Part shown: in pieces, positions 8,146 through 14,692 of the stretch
How positions within the stretch are numbered: the first letter of the stretch is position 1
How the letters are laid out: the number at the start of each line of letters is the position of its first letter
Source of the DNA: Pseudomonadota bacterium
GTDB lineage: Bacteria; Desulfobacterota; Desulfovibrionia; Desulfovibrionales; Desulfovibrionaceae
DNA length: 22,430 nucleotides
Reading direction: 5' to 3'
Assembly (NCBI GenBank): GCA_023435825.1
Contig: JAEZMB010000167.1
Span: forward strand, 1 to 22,430
The notes under the pieces: model-generated
Told to the model about the DNA's origin: nothing
Databases searched by the model: none
The model's input: only the letters and a program-made list of their open reading frames with translations
Position numbers and translations under genes: made by a program

Positions 8146-8875
8146 GTTCAGCTCGGCGGTTTGCGGCACCGGCCCGGCCTGCTTGGCCCGTCCAATGCTG
8201 GAGAAGGACACGAAGCGGTCCGTGCAAGACGAGGGCCATTTTCACGGCGCTGGCGCCGCCCTGGCAACGGGATGGGCCTGGAGCGGACATGGCGATTCCC
8301 GGGGCAGGGACGGCAGGCAAAGGCCGGCACCTGTACGCTTCTCAAGTAACGTCCAAGCGGGAGAGGGTCGATGGGCTTGATTCCGCAGGGCATGGGGAAC
8401 AACCCCCAGGAAACCGCCGGCAGCACTTCAGGCCGGACTCCCGCAGGCCCTGGCGGGAAGTGGGGTTTGCCCCGCGGTGCCTGGCTGGATGTGGGGGCCG
8501 GCGGTTGCCCTGAACCGAGCCCGCCCTGCCCCTGTGTCCCGGCGGTCGTGTGGTCCGGCCGTCGCCCAGGCCGGGTCGGCGCGTCGCGGCCTGCACCCAC
8601 GGCAGAACCCTTGCCCAAGCCCCGCCGGACTGGTATCCGGGGGGCACGGTCGTCCTCCCACGGGCCAAGCCCTCGTGTCGCGTCCACGAAAAGCGCACAG
8701 GGAATCCAACCAAAAGTTCTTCTTAAAAATTACGCTCGTATTTTTTAAGGAACGCGGCACGAGGACAACCGCCGACAGATGGCGCGTCTTTGCAACCTCG
8801 GTCGGTTTGTTGGAGACGTGACCATTCCGGTCGCCCCGTTCGCCAGCCCGCGGCCCTGGCCGCATTAGTTTTGCC
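8146..8875. other. Long intergenic region between divergent PilZ and HDOD genes
   Basis: About 730 bases (or 660 if the longer PilZ start is used). Most of it is GC-rich with only low-complexity Arg/Pro/Gly frames that look non-coding. Near the HDOD gene, 8700-8760 turns A+T-rich and holds the dyad at 8716-8753. A small plus frame at 8371-8748 has a possible GGGAG before its ATG, but its composition does not look like protein. Confidence 0.45.
8716..8753. promoter_or_regulatory. A+T-rich inverted repeat upstream of the HDOD gene
   Basis: The left arm (8716-8734, beginning GTTCTTCTTAAAAA) and right arm (8737-8753, CGTATTTTTTAAGGAAC) match over 17 positions, with one mismatch and a two-base bulge, around a CT centre. 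It lies 123 bases before the HDOD start. It could be a bidirectional terminator-like structure or a regulator site; no U-tract lies outside the stem. Confidence 0.5.
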
Positions 8876-10012
8876 ATGCAATGGGAATATGCGCTCCTGG
8901 CCGCCGCTTGCGGGGCGGTGGGAGCGGCTTTGCTGCTGCCGCGTCTGCGGCGCGGCGGCCCGTCTTGTCCCCGGACCGAGACCGCCGCGCGCCGGGCTGA
9001 CGCGCCCTCCTTGGCCGCCAACGCCGGACGGACGGACCCGATAGGTCCGACCGCCCTGTCCGAGGCCACGGCCGAGCACATGCTGGAGCGCCTGGCTTTC
9101 GGCCTGGAGCGCCTTTTCGCCGAGCCCACGCCCTTGCCGGCCGAGCGCGCCGGCATGTTCGCCAAATCGCGCCCCAGCCCTCCTGCCGTCGCCGCCGCCG
9201 CCGAGCGCCTGGGCGGCCTGGCCGGCGGCAGCGCCCTGCTGGCCCGCCTGAGCGATCCGGCCACGCCGCTTGGGGTGGTCGCCGCCCTGGTCTCGGCCGA
9301 TCCGATCCTGACCGGCCATGTGCTCACCATCGCCAACAGTCCGCTGTTCGGCCTGCGCGGCCAACTCGTGGACATTAAGAAAGCCATCGCCGTCATCGGT
9401 CTGGCCAACTTGAAGGCGCTGGTGTTTTCCGAGCTGCTGGAACGGGGCGGCGGCCAAGCCGGGCTGCCCCGGGCGACGCGCCAGGCGCTGCTGGCCCACA
9501 TGGCCGCCACGGCCGTCCTGGCCCGGCGCATCGCCCCGGCCCTGCCCGGCCTCGACCCGGCCATGGCCTACACCGCCGGCCTGCTGCACGACGTGGGCAA
9601 GCTGGCTCTGCCCTCCGGCGCGGCCCTGGACCGCAGCCGGCCGCCCGAGGAGGAAGTCGTCTTGTGGGGAGACCACCACGGCGCGGCCGGGTTGGCCGTG
9701 TGCCAAGGCTTCGAACTGCCGGCCGCCATCGGCCAGGCCGTGCGCCTGCATCATGGACCGTGCTGGGTCGAGCTGGAAGATGTGGGGGGCGGGCTGGCCG
9801 AAGCCCGGACAGCCGTGGCCGTGGCCCTGGCCGATGGCCTGGCCCGGGCCCTGGAGGGCGGCGAGGCGGCGACCATCGTGCCGCTGCGGCATTCCTACCG
9901 GTTTCTCATCCGCGACGCCGCGCTGGCCGACGCCCTGGCCGATCCGGGCTTGGCCGCCGAGATGGGACGGGCCATGGCCCTGGTGCGGCTGGCCTGCGGC
10001 GAGGCGGCCTAG
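8876..10012 (+). CDS. Membrane-anchored HDOD-domain signalling protein
   Basis: 378 residues. Residues 5-22 (YALLAAACGAVGAALLLP) look like a single N-terminal membrane anchor, followed by a charged, probably disordered linker to about residue 65. From about residue 102 to 315 the order of motifs is that of an HDOD domain: LSDPATPLGVVAALVSADPILTG, then IANSPLFGL, IKKAIAVIGLANLKALV, HMAATAVLARRIA, GLLHDVGKLALP and, near the end, IGQAVRLHH. The HD pair (H238-D239) is intact, unlike in some HDOD proteins. HDOD proteins act as cytoplasmic signalling or stress-response adaptors, often tied to c-di-GMP networks and motility, and usually have no proven phosphodiesterase activity. The ATG at 8876 has no clear ribosome binding site; it is kept because it gives the anchor. 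The gene is convergent with the histidine kinase. Confidence 0.85.
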   Translation: MQWEYALLAAACGAVGAALLLPRLRRGGPSCPRTETAARRADAPSLAANAGRTDPIGPTALSEATAEHMLERLAFGLERLFAEPTPLPAERAGMFAKSRPSPPAVAAAAERLGGLAGGSALLARLSDPATPLGVVAALVSADPILTGHVLTIANSPLFGLRGQLVDIKKAIAVIGLANLKALVFSELLERGGGQAGLPRATRQALLAHMAATAVLARRIAPALPGLDPAMAYTAGLLHDVGKLALPSGAALDRSRPPEEEVVLWGDHHGAAGLAVCQGFELPAAIGQAVRLHHGPCWVELEDVGGGLAEARTAVAVALADGLARALEGGEAATIVPLRHSYRFLIRDAALADALADPGLAAEMGRAMALVRLACGEAA

Positions 10013-10075
10013 GCCGCGACCATTCCGCGATGCGACGGTTTATTGGGGGACTGGCCGCAAGGCCGCGCCTGCCGG

Positions 10076-10115
10076 AAAAAAACGCCCGGCCGCTCTGATG
10101 CCCGGTCCCGGCCGG
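10076..10115 (-). terminator. Intrinsic terminator of the histidine kinase gene
   Basis: On the minus strand CCGGCCG (10115-10109) pairs with CGGCCGG (10092-10086), then GCG and a run of seven T (10082-10076). It lies 34 bases past the kinase stop codon. Confidence 0.7.
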
Positions 10116-10148
10116 CCTTGGGAACGGCCGGTCCGTGTCGCGGCGCGC

Positions 10149-11288
10149 CTACTCCTGGCAGGGCAGGCTCACGAAAAACGTCGTGCCCTCGCCTTCCTGG
10201 CTGCGAAAGCCCACCGTGCCGCCGAGATAGCTTTCGGCGAAAAGCTTGGCTCCATACGTGCCCAGGCCCCGGCCGCGCCCCTTGGTGGAAAAGGCCCGGC
10301 GAAAGATCTGGGGCCGGGCTTCCTCGGGCACGAGGCTCGAATTGCGCACCCAAAAACGCACCTGGCCATCCTGCCGGTCGCAGCCCGCGGACACCACCCC
10401 GCCGGCCGGCGTGGCCTCCAGCGCATTTTTCTGGAAATTGACCAGGATGCGCGTGAGCAGCTTGCGGTCGGAGGCGAAAAAGACGTCCTCGCTTTCCGGC
10501 GCGACGGCCAGAGCCTTGCCCTTGCAGGAGCTGTCCCGGCGCATCAGCGCCGTGATGTCGGTCAAAAGCGACAGCGACCCCATCTTGTTGACGGCCACTT
10601 CGTAGTCGCCGCGCTCGGCGAAGGTCAGGTCGCGCTGGGCCTGGATGAGGTCGCCAACCCGCTCCACCGCGAAAAGCAGCAGGTCGAGTTCGGCGTTTCG
10701 CGTGCCCTCTTCCTCCTCGCGCATGAGTTCGCACACGCCCTGCATCCCGGACACGAGGTTGAGGATGTCGTGGTAGAAGATGCGCTCCATGAGGTCGAGG
10801 CGCTTTTCCGCCCGGATGTCGGCCAAAAGCGCCACATGGAAGGTCTCCTCGCCGTGGCGCATGGACCAGATCCAGATGCGGAAATCCAGGGTTTCCAGAT
10901 GCTCCACGCCCTGGCGGCTGATGGAGCAATCGCCGCTGACGGCATTGACGCCGCTCAGGGAAGCGGCCAGGGAGCGGGCCGCGCCGCAGGAACGGCACAG
11001 CTCCGTCGAGCCGCACACGCCGCTGTCGATCTTGGTGCCAAAGCAGGACAAGGCCTCGCCCAGACGCAGGCCCACGACCTTGGAGGCGTCGCCGCCCTCG
11101 GCCGACAGGCCGCCAAAGGCCTTGTTGGCGTAGACGATCTGGCGGTGGGCGTTGAAGACCGCCACGCCCTGGGGAAGGTGGTCGAGAATGCCCGGGGCCG
11201 GGCTTTCGGCGAAAAGCCGGGCCTGTCGAGAAACGGCCTGCTCGGACGACCGCTCGTCGGAAAACAGCGGGAGAAGCCGCGCGCTCAT
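10149..11288 (-). CDS. PAS-domain sensor histidine kinase with Cys cluster
   Basis: 379 residues from ATG at 11288, fixed by GGAGG seven bases upstream; a longer frame to 11498 reads into non-coding sequence. Residues about 34-160 form a PAS-type sensor (LPQGVAVFNAHRQIVYANKA). It contains C82, C92-G, C98, C101-G and C121, a C-x9-C-G-x4-C-x2-C-G spacing that suggests a metal or redox site. The dimerisation helix carries the phospho-acceptor H173 in FYHDILN (H-D-x2-N). The ATPase domain shows the N box (NFQKNALEATPAGG), the G boxes (STKGRGRGLGTYGAKLF) and the final GEGTTFFVSLP. There is no transmembrane segment, so this is a cytoplasmic sensor, possibly of redox state. No response regulator gene is adjacent, so the partner is unknown. 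Confidence 0.92.
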   Translation of the reverse strand: MSARLLPLFSDERSSEQAVSRQARLFAESPAPGILDHLPQGVAVFNAHRQIVYANKAFGGLSAEGGDASKVVGLRLGEALSCFGTKIDSGVCGSTELCRSCGAARSLAASLSGVNAVSGDCSISRQGVEHLETLDFRIWIWSMRHGEETFHVALLADIRAEKRLDLMERIFYHDILNLVSGMQGVCELMREEEEGTRNAELDLLLFAVERVGDLIQAQRDLTFAERGDYEVAVNKMGSLSLLTDITALMRRDSSCKGKALAVAPESEDVFFASDRKLLTRILVNFQKNALEATPAGGVVSAGCDRQDGQVRFWVRNSSLVPEEARPQIFRRAFSTKGRGRGLGTYGAKLFAESYLGGTVGFRSQEGEGTTFFVSLPCQE

Positions 11289-11620
11289 ACAACAACCTCC
11301 GAACGGCGACAGCCGCGATACCGTGCATAACGCAGGCGGCCTGGGCCGTCCAGAGGGGCGACAAGGGCCAAAACAACCCCAAAATGCACGCGTCAGCCCA
11401 GGCGGCCCCGGCCGGTCACACCGCTGGCAAGCAGGACATGGCGAGACTTGACGCGGCCAAGCGTCGCCCGGGCGAGTCCGGCCTCCCCTTGGCCGCATCC
11501 CTGGCCCACGGCGGGCCGGGTCGGGCGGGTGGCCCCCCCCTTCCCGGCCCGGCCACCCGGCACGGCCCGGGACGCAACGACGACGCCTCCAGGCCTAACG
11601 CCTCACCCGGCCAGGCGGCC
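11289..11620. other. Intergenic region upstream of the kinase gene
   Basis: These 332 bases separate the acetolactate synthase operon end from the kinase start. The kinase ribosome binding site (GGAGG) is within it. A perfect 8-bp inverted repeat (GGGTGGCC at 11527-11534, GGCCACCC at 11551-11558) has no U-tract on either side. No gene or clear promoter was seen. Confidence 0.4.
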
Positions 11621-11923
11621 TCAGGCCGCGACCGGCTCGGTCAGGGCCACGCCCGCCAGGCGCGACAACCGCGCCCCGCTGATCTCGGGCAGGGCGCGCA
11701 GTTCGGCCAACAGCCGCTCCAGCCGGCCGTCGTCGGCCACGGCCACCATGAGCCGCCCCTGGCCGGCCGGTCCGGGCAGGCAGGAAAGCCCCAGCAGTTC
11801 GTGGGAACGCCGGGCCAGACAGGCGGCCACATGGCGCAGCGCGCCAAGGGCGTCCCGGGTGGCCAGTTCCAGTTCGGCCCGGGGAGACTCGCAAGCGTGT
11901 GATTCACGAATGGGCGTGGTCAT
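11621..11923 (-). CDS. Acetolactate synthase small (regulatory) subunit, short ACT type
   Basis: 100 residues. It overlaps the end of the large-subunit gene by 20 bases, with GGAG seven bases before its ATG inside that gene, so translation is probably coupled. The part from about residue 17 to 93 (ELELATRDALGALRHVAACLARRSHELLGLSCLP, then RLMVAVADDGRLERLLAELRAL) has the beta-alpha-beta-beta-alpha layout of an ACT domain and the length of the IlvM-type small subunit, which activates the catalytic subunit and can carry branched-chain amino-acid feedback. Similarity by eye is modest; the call rests mainly on position and overall pattern. A GC-rich GCGGCC/GGCCGC hairpin overlaps its 3' end. Confidence 0.75.
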   Translation of the reverse strand: MTTPIRESHACESPRAELELATRDALGALRHVAACLARRSHELLGLSCLPGPAGQGRLMVAVADDGRLERLLAELRALPEISGARLSRLAGVALTEPVAA

Positions 11924-13598
11924 GGCGTTTCTCCAGGATCATTTCATGGTTGGCGGCGCCGGGCGGCACCATGGGATAGACATGGGCGTCGGGATCGACC
12001 GGGATGCGGGCCAGGGCCGGTCCCGGAGCGGCCAGGACGGCGGCCAGGGCGGCCCGGGCGTCGCGGCAGGGTTCGAGGTCGATGGCGGCGATGCCGAAGG
12101 AAGCGGCCAGGGCCACGAAATCGGGCCGGGCGGCGAAGGTCGAGGCGGTGTAGCGGCCGCCCACGAACAGCGCCTGCTGCTGGCGCACCAGTCCGAGCAC
12201 GCCGTTGTCCATGAGCAGGATTTTGACCGGCAGCCCCAGCTCGGCCAGGGTGGCCAGCTCCTGGACGTTCATGAGCAACCCCCCGTCGCCGGTGACGCAG
12301 GCCACCGGCCGCGACGGATCGGCCAAGGCCGCGCCGATGGCCGTCGGCAAGCCGAAGCCCATGGTCCCCAGCCCCCCGGAGGTGAGGAACTTGCCCGGGC
12401 TGTGGCAGGGCCAGGCCTGGGCGGCCCGCATCTGGTTCTGGCCGACGTCGGTGGCGACCACGGCCTCGGGGCCAAGGATCGCGGCGGCGGCAGCCAGCAC
12501 GCCGTAAGGGCTTTTGGGATCGTCCAGCCCCGGCAGGGCAAAGGGATGAGCCAGCCCCAGGCTCGCCCGGATGGCGGCCCAGGCCGGGCGGGAGCGGGCC
12601 GGAACCAGGGGGATGAGCGCGCCCAGGGTGCGGACCGCGTCGCCGGCCAGAGGGACGTGGGCCGCGCGGTTCTTGCCGTGCTCGGACGGGTCGATGTCGA
12701 TGTGGATGACCGAGGCCCCGGGACAAAAGCGCTTGGCGTCGCCGGTGGCCCGGTCGTCGAAGCGCGCGCCGATGGCCACGAGCATGTCGCAGCGGGTGAG
12801 CAGATGGTTGGCCGCCGGCGCGCCATGCATCCCGATCATGCCGGCCAGGCGGGGATGGCCCGGGGGGAGCAGGCCCAGGCCCATGAGGGTGGTGACCACC
12901 GGGGCGTCGAGCAGCTCGGCCAGGACGGCGATTTCCGCGGCGGCTCCCCGGGCTCCGCCGCCGCAATAGAGGACCGGACGCTCGCAGCGGGCCAGAAGCG
13001 AGGCGGCGAAGGCCAGATCGGCCGGACCGGGCGTCCCCGGAGACTCGGCCGGGCCGGAGCCGAAGCGCGGAGCCGGCCAGCCGGTGAAATCGCATTCCTC
13101 GGTCTGGACGTCCCGAGGCACGTCCACCACCACCGGCCCGGGTCGGCCGGAAACGGCGATGGCGAAAGCCTCCTCCATGATCCGGGGCAGATCGGCCGCC
13201 CGGCGCGCCACCATGTTGTGCTTGGCGATGGGGATGGTCAGGCCGTAGACGTCGACTTCCTGGAAGGCGTCGGTGCCCATGAGCGCCCGGGGCACCTGGC
13301 CGGCGAGGCACACCAGGGGCACGGAATCGGCCTTGGCGTCGGCGATGGCGGTCAGCAGGTTCATGACGCCCGGGCCGGAGGTGGCCAGGCAGACTTGGGC
13401 CTGCCCCGTGACCCGGGCCATGCCCTGGGCGATGAATCCGGCCCCCTGCTCGTGGCGGGCCAGGACGATGCGGGTCGGGGTCTGGCTGATGGCGTCGAAA
13501 AGGGGCAGGTTGGCCCCGCCGGGAATGCCGGCCACGGCCTTGATGCCGTGGCGCGTGAGGCTGTCGGCGATGATGCGCGCGCCCGTCGTCCGTGTCAT
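11904..13598 (-). CDS. ilvB: Acetolactate synthase large (catalytic) subunit
   Basis: 564 residues from ATG at 13598, with GGAG six bases upstream; a further in-frame ATG at 13646 lies inside the attenuator and is rejected. It joins two pyruvates (or pyruvate and 2-oxobutyrate) in the first common step of valine, leucine and isoleucine synthesis, using thiamine diphosphate, Mg and FAD. Visible motifs: the catalytic Glu E50 in ARHEQGAG; ATSGPGVMN; GTDAFQEVDVYG; ARFDDRATG, typical of biosynthetic acetolactate synthase; GTMGFGLPTAIGAA; and the thiamine diphosphate motif starting GDGG (D438) with MDNGVLGLVRQQQ. The C-terminus VYPMVPPGAANHEM resembles the E. coli IlvG ending. The gene follows a Val-rich leader and attenuator and overlaps the small-subunit gene. 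ilvG would be an equally fair symbol. Confidence 0.95.
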   Translation of the reverse strand: MTRTTGARIIADSLTRHGIKAVAGIPGGANLPLFDAISQTPTRIVLARHEQGAGFIAQGMARVTGQAQVCLATSGPGVMNLLTAIADAKADSVPLVCLAGQVPRALMGTDAFQEVDVYGLTIPIAKHNMVARRAADLPRIMEEAFAIAVSGRPGPVVVDVPRDVQTEECDFTGWPAPRFGSGPAESPGTPGPADLAFAASLLARCERPVLYCGGGARGAAAEIAVLAELLDAPVVTTLMGLGLLPPGHPRLAGMIGMHGAPAANHLLTRCDMLVAIGARFDDRATGDAKRFCPGASVIHIDIDPSEHGKNRAAHVPLAGDAVRTLGALIPLVPARSRPAWAAIRASLGLAHPFALPGLDDPKSPYGVLAAAAAILGPEAVVATDVGQNQMRAAQAWPCHSPGKFLTSGGLGTMGFGLPTAIGAALADPSRPVACVTGDGGLLMNVQELATLAELGLPVKILLMDNGVLGLVRQQQALFVGGRYTASTFAARPDFVALAASFGIAAIDLEPCRDARAALAAVLAAPGPALARIPVDPDAHVYPMVPPGAANHEMILEKRHDHAHS

Positions 13599-13647
13599 GT
13601 CTGGCTCCGTAAAGCCCCGCGACGCACGACGGAAAGCCCCTAACAAA

Positions 13648-13677
13648 AAGCCCCCGCCGGCGCGCCGGCGGGGGCTT
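13648..13677 (-). terminator. Attenuator terminator in the acetolactate synthase leader
   Basis: A perfect 14-bp stem (arms 13677-13664 and 13661-13648, core GCCCCCGCCGGC, two-base loop) is followed on the minus strand by a U-run (13649-13645). It lies after the leader peptide and 50 bases before the large-subunit start, so unrestrained transcripts would end here. The CCCCG of its first arm can instead pair with CGGGG at 13707-13703, directly after the leader stop codon; a small TCAC/GTGA hairpin (13698-13683) sits inside that alternative structure. This is a plausible antiterminator. Confidence 0.88.
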
Positions 13678-13707
13678 GGTTTTCACGAAAAAAAGTGAGT
13701 GTCCCCG

Positions 13708-13791
13708 CTAAGGCGCCGTAACAACGACGCCTACTACGACCGCGCAAGCCGAAATATGCGGGAAAGCTAGCGGGAAGCGGTTGGCGGTCAT
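13708..13791 (-). CDS. Valine-rich leader peptide of the acetolactate synthase operon
   Basis: A 27-residue frame from ATG at 13791 to TAG at 13708, with GGAGG ten bases upstream. Residues 18-24 read VVVGVVV (codons GTC GTA GTA GGC GTC GTT GTT), and Leu and Ile occur earlier. Six Val in seven codons directly before an intrinsic terminator is the hallmark of ribosome-mediated attenuation: when charged Val-tRNA is scarce the ribosome stalls, the region after the stop codon stays free and the terminator is prevented. The pattern AVVVGVVVTAP recalls the E. coli ivbL leader of ilvBN. It is not expected to have a function as a protein. Confidence 0.85.
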   Translation of the reverse strand: MTANRFPLAFPHISACAVVVGVVVTAP

Positions 13792-13820
13792 GGCAGGGAA
13801 TCCTCCGGGGTGTTGTGGGC

Positions 13821-13850
13821 AAGCTAGCGCAGTCCGGCGGCGAGCGTCAA
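13821..13850 (-). promoter_or_regulatory. Candidate promoter of the acetolactate synthase operon
   Basis: On the minus strand TTGACG (13850-13845), 18 bases, then TAGCTT (13826-13821), 30 bases before the leader's start codon. The -35 is good and the -10 weak. The sequence GCTAGCTT(G/T)CCC occurs here and again inside the leader near 13761-13772. Confidence 0.35.
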
Positions 13851-13901
13851 GGGGCATCGGCAGCCCAAGCCTCGGGAAAGCGGACTTGGCGACAATGGCA
13901 A

Positions 13902-13931
13902 GGCGGGGCCTCCGTCCTCAAAGACCCCGCC
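13902..13931 (-). terminator. Terminator-like hairpin of the small secreted protein gene
   Basis: GGCGGGG (minus strand, 13931-13925) pairs with CCCCGCC (13908-13902), followed by TTGCCATT, only a weak U-tract. It starts about ten bases after the stop codon at 13942. Confidence 0.6.
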
Positions 13932-13941
13932 CTGGATGCAA

Positions 13942-14193
13942 CTAGTTGCCGAAAACCAGGAACGTCATGAGATAGGCTTCGACATAGCCCAGGTTCAAGG
14001 CGATCTGGGTCTCGACGGGCAGCTTGGTGGCGCTGGTGCCGGCCGGATTGCCGTAGTCGAAGTTTTGCACCGCCGTGGAGGCGGACTGCCAGCTCGTGGC
14101 CACATTGGCGGCGGTGCCGGCCATGGCCGGAGCGGCGGACAGGGCGAACACGCACGCGACAGCAAACAACAGGGCAGCAACTCTCTTTTTCAT
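13942..14193 (-). CDS. Small secreted protein of unknown function
   Basis: 83 residues. The N-terminus MKKRVAALLFAVACVFALSA ending APAMA-G is a textbook Sec signal peptide with cleavage after residue 25, leaving a mature chain of 58 residues. The mature part begins GTAANVATSWQSAS and is Ala/Thr/Ser-rich; its end (NLGYVEAYLMTFLVFG) is hydrophobic and could be a membrane or assembly segment. There is no Cys after the signal. The ATG at 14193 has an almost perfect GGAGGAG three bases away. The gene has its own terminator-like hairpin and is divergent from the giant repeat gene across an A+T-rich region. I do not recognise a family; a shared role with the repeat protein is speculative. Confidence 0.75.
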   Translation of the reverse strand: MKKRVAALLFAVACVFALSAAPAMAGTAANVATSWQSASTAVQNFDYGNPAGTSATKLPVETQIALNLGYVEAYLMTFLVFGN

Positions 14194-14540
14194 ACGCTCC
14201 TCCTCGTAGTTTGACCAATGACTGCGAAAACCAAACCGTTAATCCAACGTAGCACCTGAATCACAAAAATCAAGCGAAAGGTTGTATTTCATCAAGTCCC
14301 CACTCTTACACAACCCGCATTCGCAACAACAAATTTCCGTCATTTTCGTCAATTGAACAAAATTCATTTCACACGAAATATATTCCGCAACTAACCACTC
14401 ACAACACCGGTCCTGGAGACCGACGGCGAACAAGCCGTCCTTCAGGACATGCCTGCCTTGCCCCCGACCCGGCCGCCATACGCAGGAACCGAGCCCAGCT
14501 CCCGGGATACACCACAAAATAAACCATTTTCGCCTCACCA

Positions 14541-14554
14541 GTGAACTTGTTCAC
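14541..14554. promoter_or_regulatory. Perfect inverted repeat GTGAAC-TT-GTTCAC
   Basis: A 6+2+6 dyad, 27 bases upstream of the sigma-54-like -24 element. Its symmetry and size suit a dimeric regulator site. The repeat is directly visible; its role is inferred. Confidence 0.5.
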
Positions 14555-14580
14555 GAACAGCGCGGTAACGGGCGTCTTTT

Positions 14581-14595
14581 TGGCGCTTTTCTTGC
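14581..14595 (+). promoter_or_regulatory. Candidate sigma-54 (-24/-12) promoter of the giant repeat gene
   Basis: TGGCGCTTTTCTTGC fits the TGGCACG-N4-TTGC consensus at nine of eleven fixed positions, with invariant GG and GC at the correct spacing. Transcription would start near 14607, giving a leader of about 86 bases containing GGGAAAAAATTTCCC (14622-14636), which can fold into a small hairpin. Confidence 0.6.
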
Positions 14596-14677
14596 GATGA
14601 TGGCGGCAGGGCCGACAGAGCGGGAAAAAATTTCCCCCCCGGCCCGCGTTGGCCGGGAACGCTGTTTCATCCCCCGC

Positions 14678-14683
14678 AAGGAG
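14678..14683 (+). promoter_or_regulatory. Ribosome binding site deciding the GTG start of the repeat gene
   Basis: AAGGAG ends nine bases before GTG at 14693. It decides the start of a gene that cannot be bounded by a stop codon in this window. Confidence 0.75.
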
Positions 14684-14692
14684 TCCCAAGCC

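Larger units (their letters stand above)
14194..14692. other. A+T-rich divergent regulatory region
   Basis: 499 bases between the secreted protein and the giant repeat gene. About 14210-14400 is clearly richer in A+T than anything else in the window, with several oligo-A and oligo-T tracts; 14540-14640 holds an inverted repeat, a sigma-54-like element and a leader hairpin. The short minus-strand frame at 14239-14538 shows no protein-like composition and is taken as non-coding. Confidence 0.6.

Noticed and set aside
8148..8687. Minus-strand frame upstream of the PilZ gene
   Set aside because: Low-complexity Arg/Pro composition and no family resemblance; overlaps only non-coding DNA.
8371..8748. 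Small plus-strand frame between the PilZ and HDOD genes
   Set aside because: It has a possible GGGAG upstream, but the product is Pro/Gly/Arg-rich with no structure-like pattern, and it crosses the dyad at 8716-8753.
11289..11498. Longer N-terminus for the histidine kinase
   Set aside because: GGAGG lies properly before ATG 11288, and the added residues are Gly/Pro/Arg-rich as expected for GC-rich non-coding DNA.
13599..13646. Upstream ATG for the acetolactate synthase large subunit
   Set aside because: It lies next to the attenuator hairpin without a ribosome binding site; the family N-terminus begins at 13598.
14239..14538. Minus-strand frame with many Cys in the A+T-rich region
   Set aside because: No ribosome binding site, no recognisable pattern, and it occupies the divergent promoter region.
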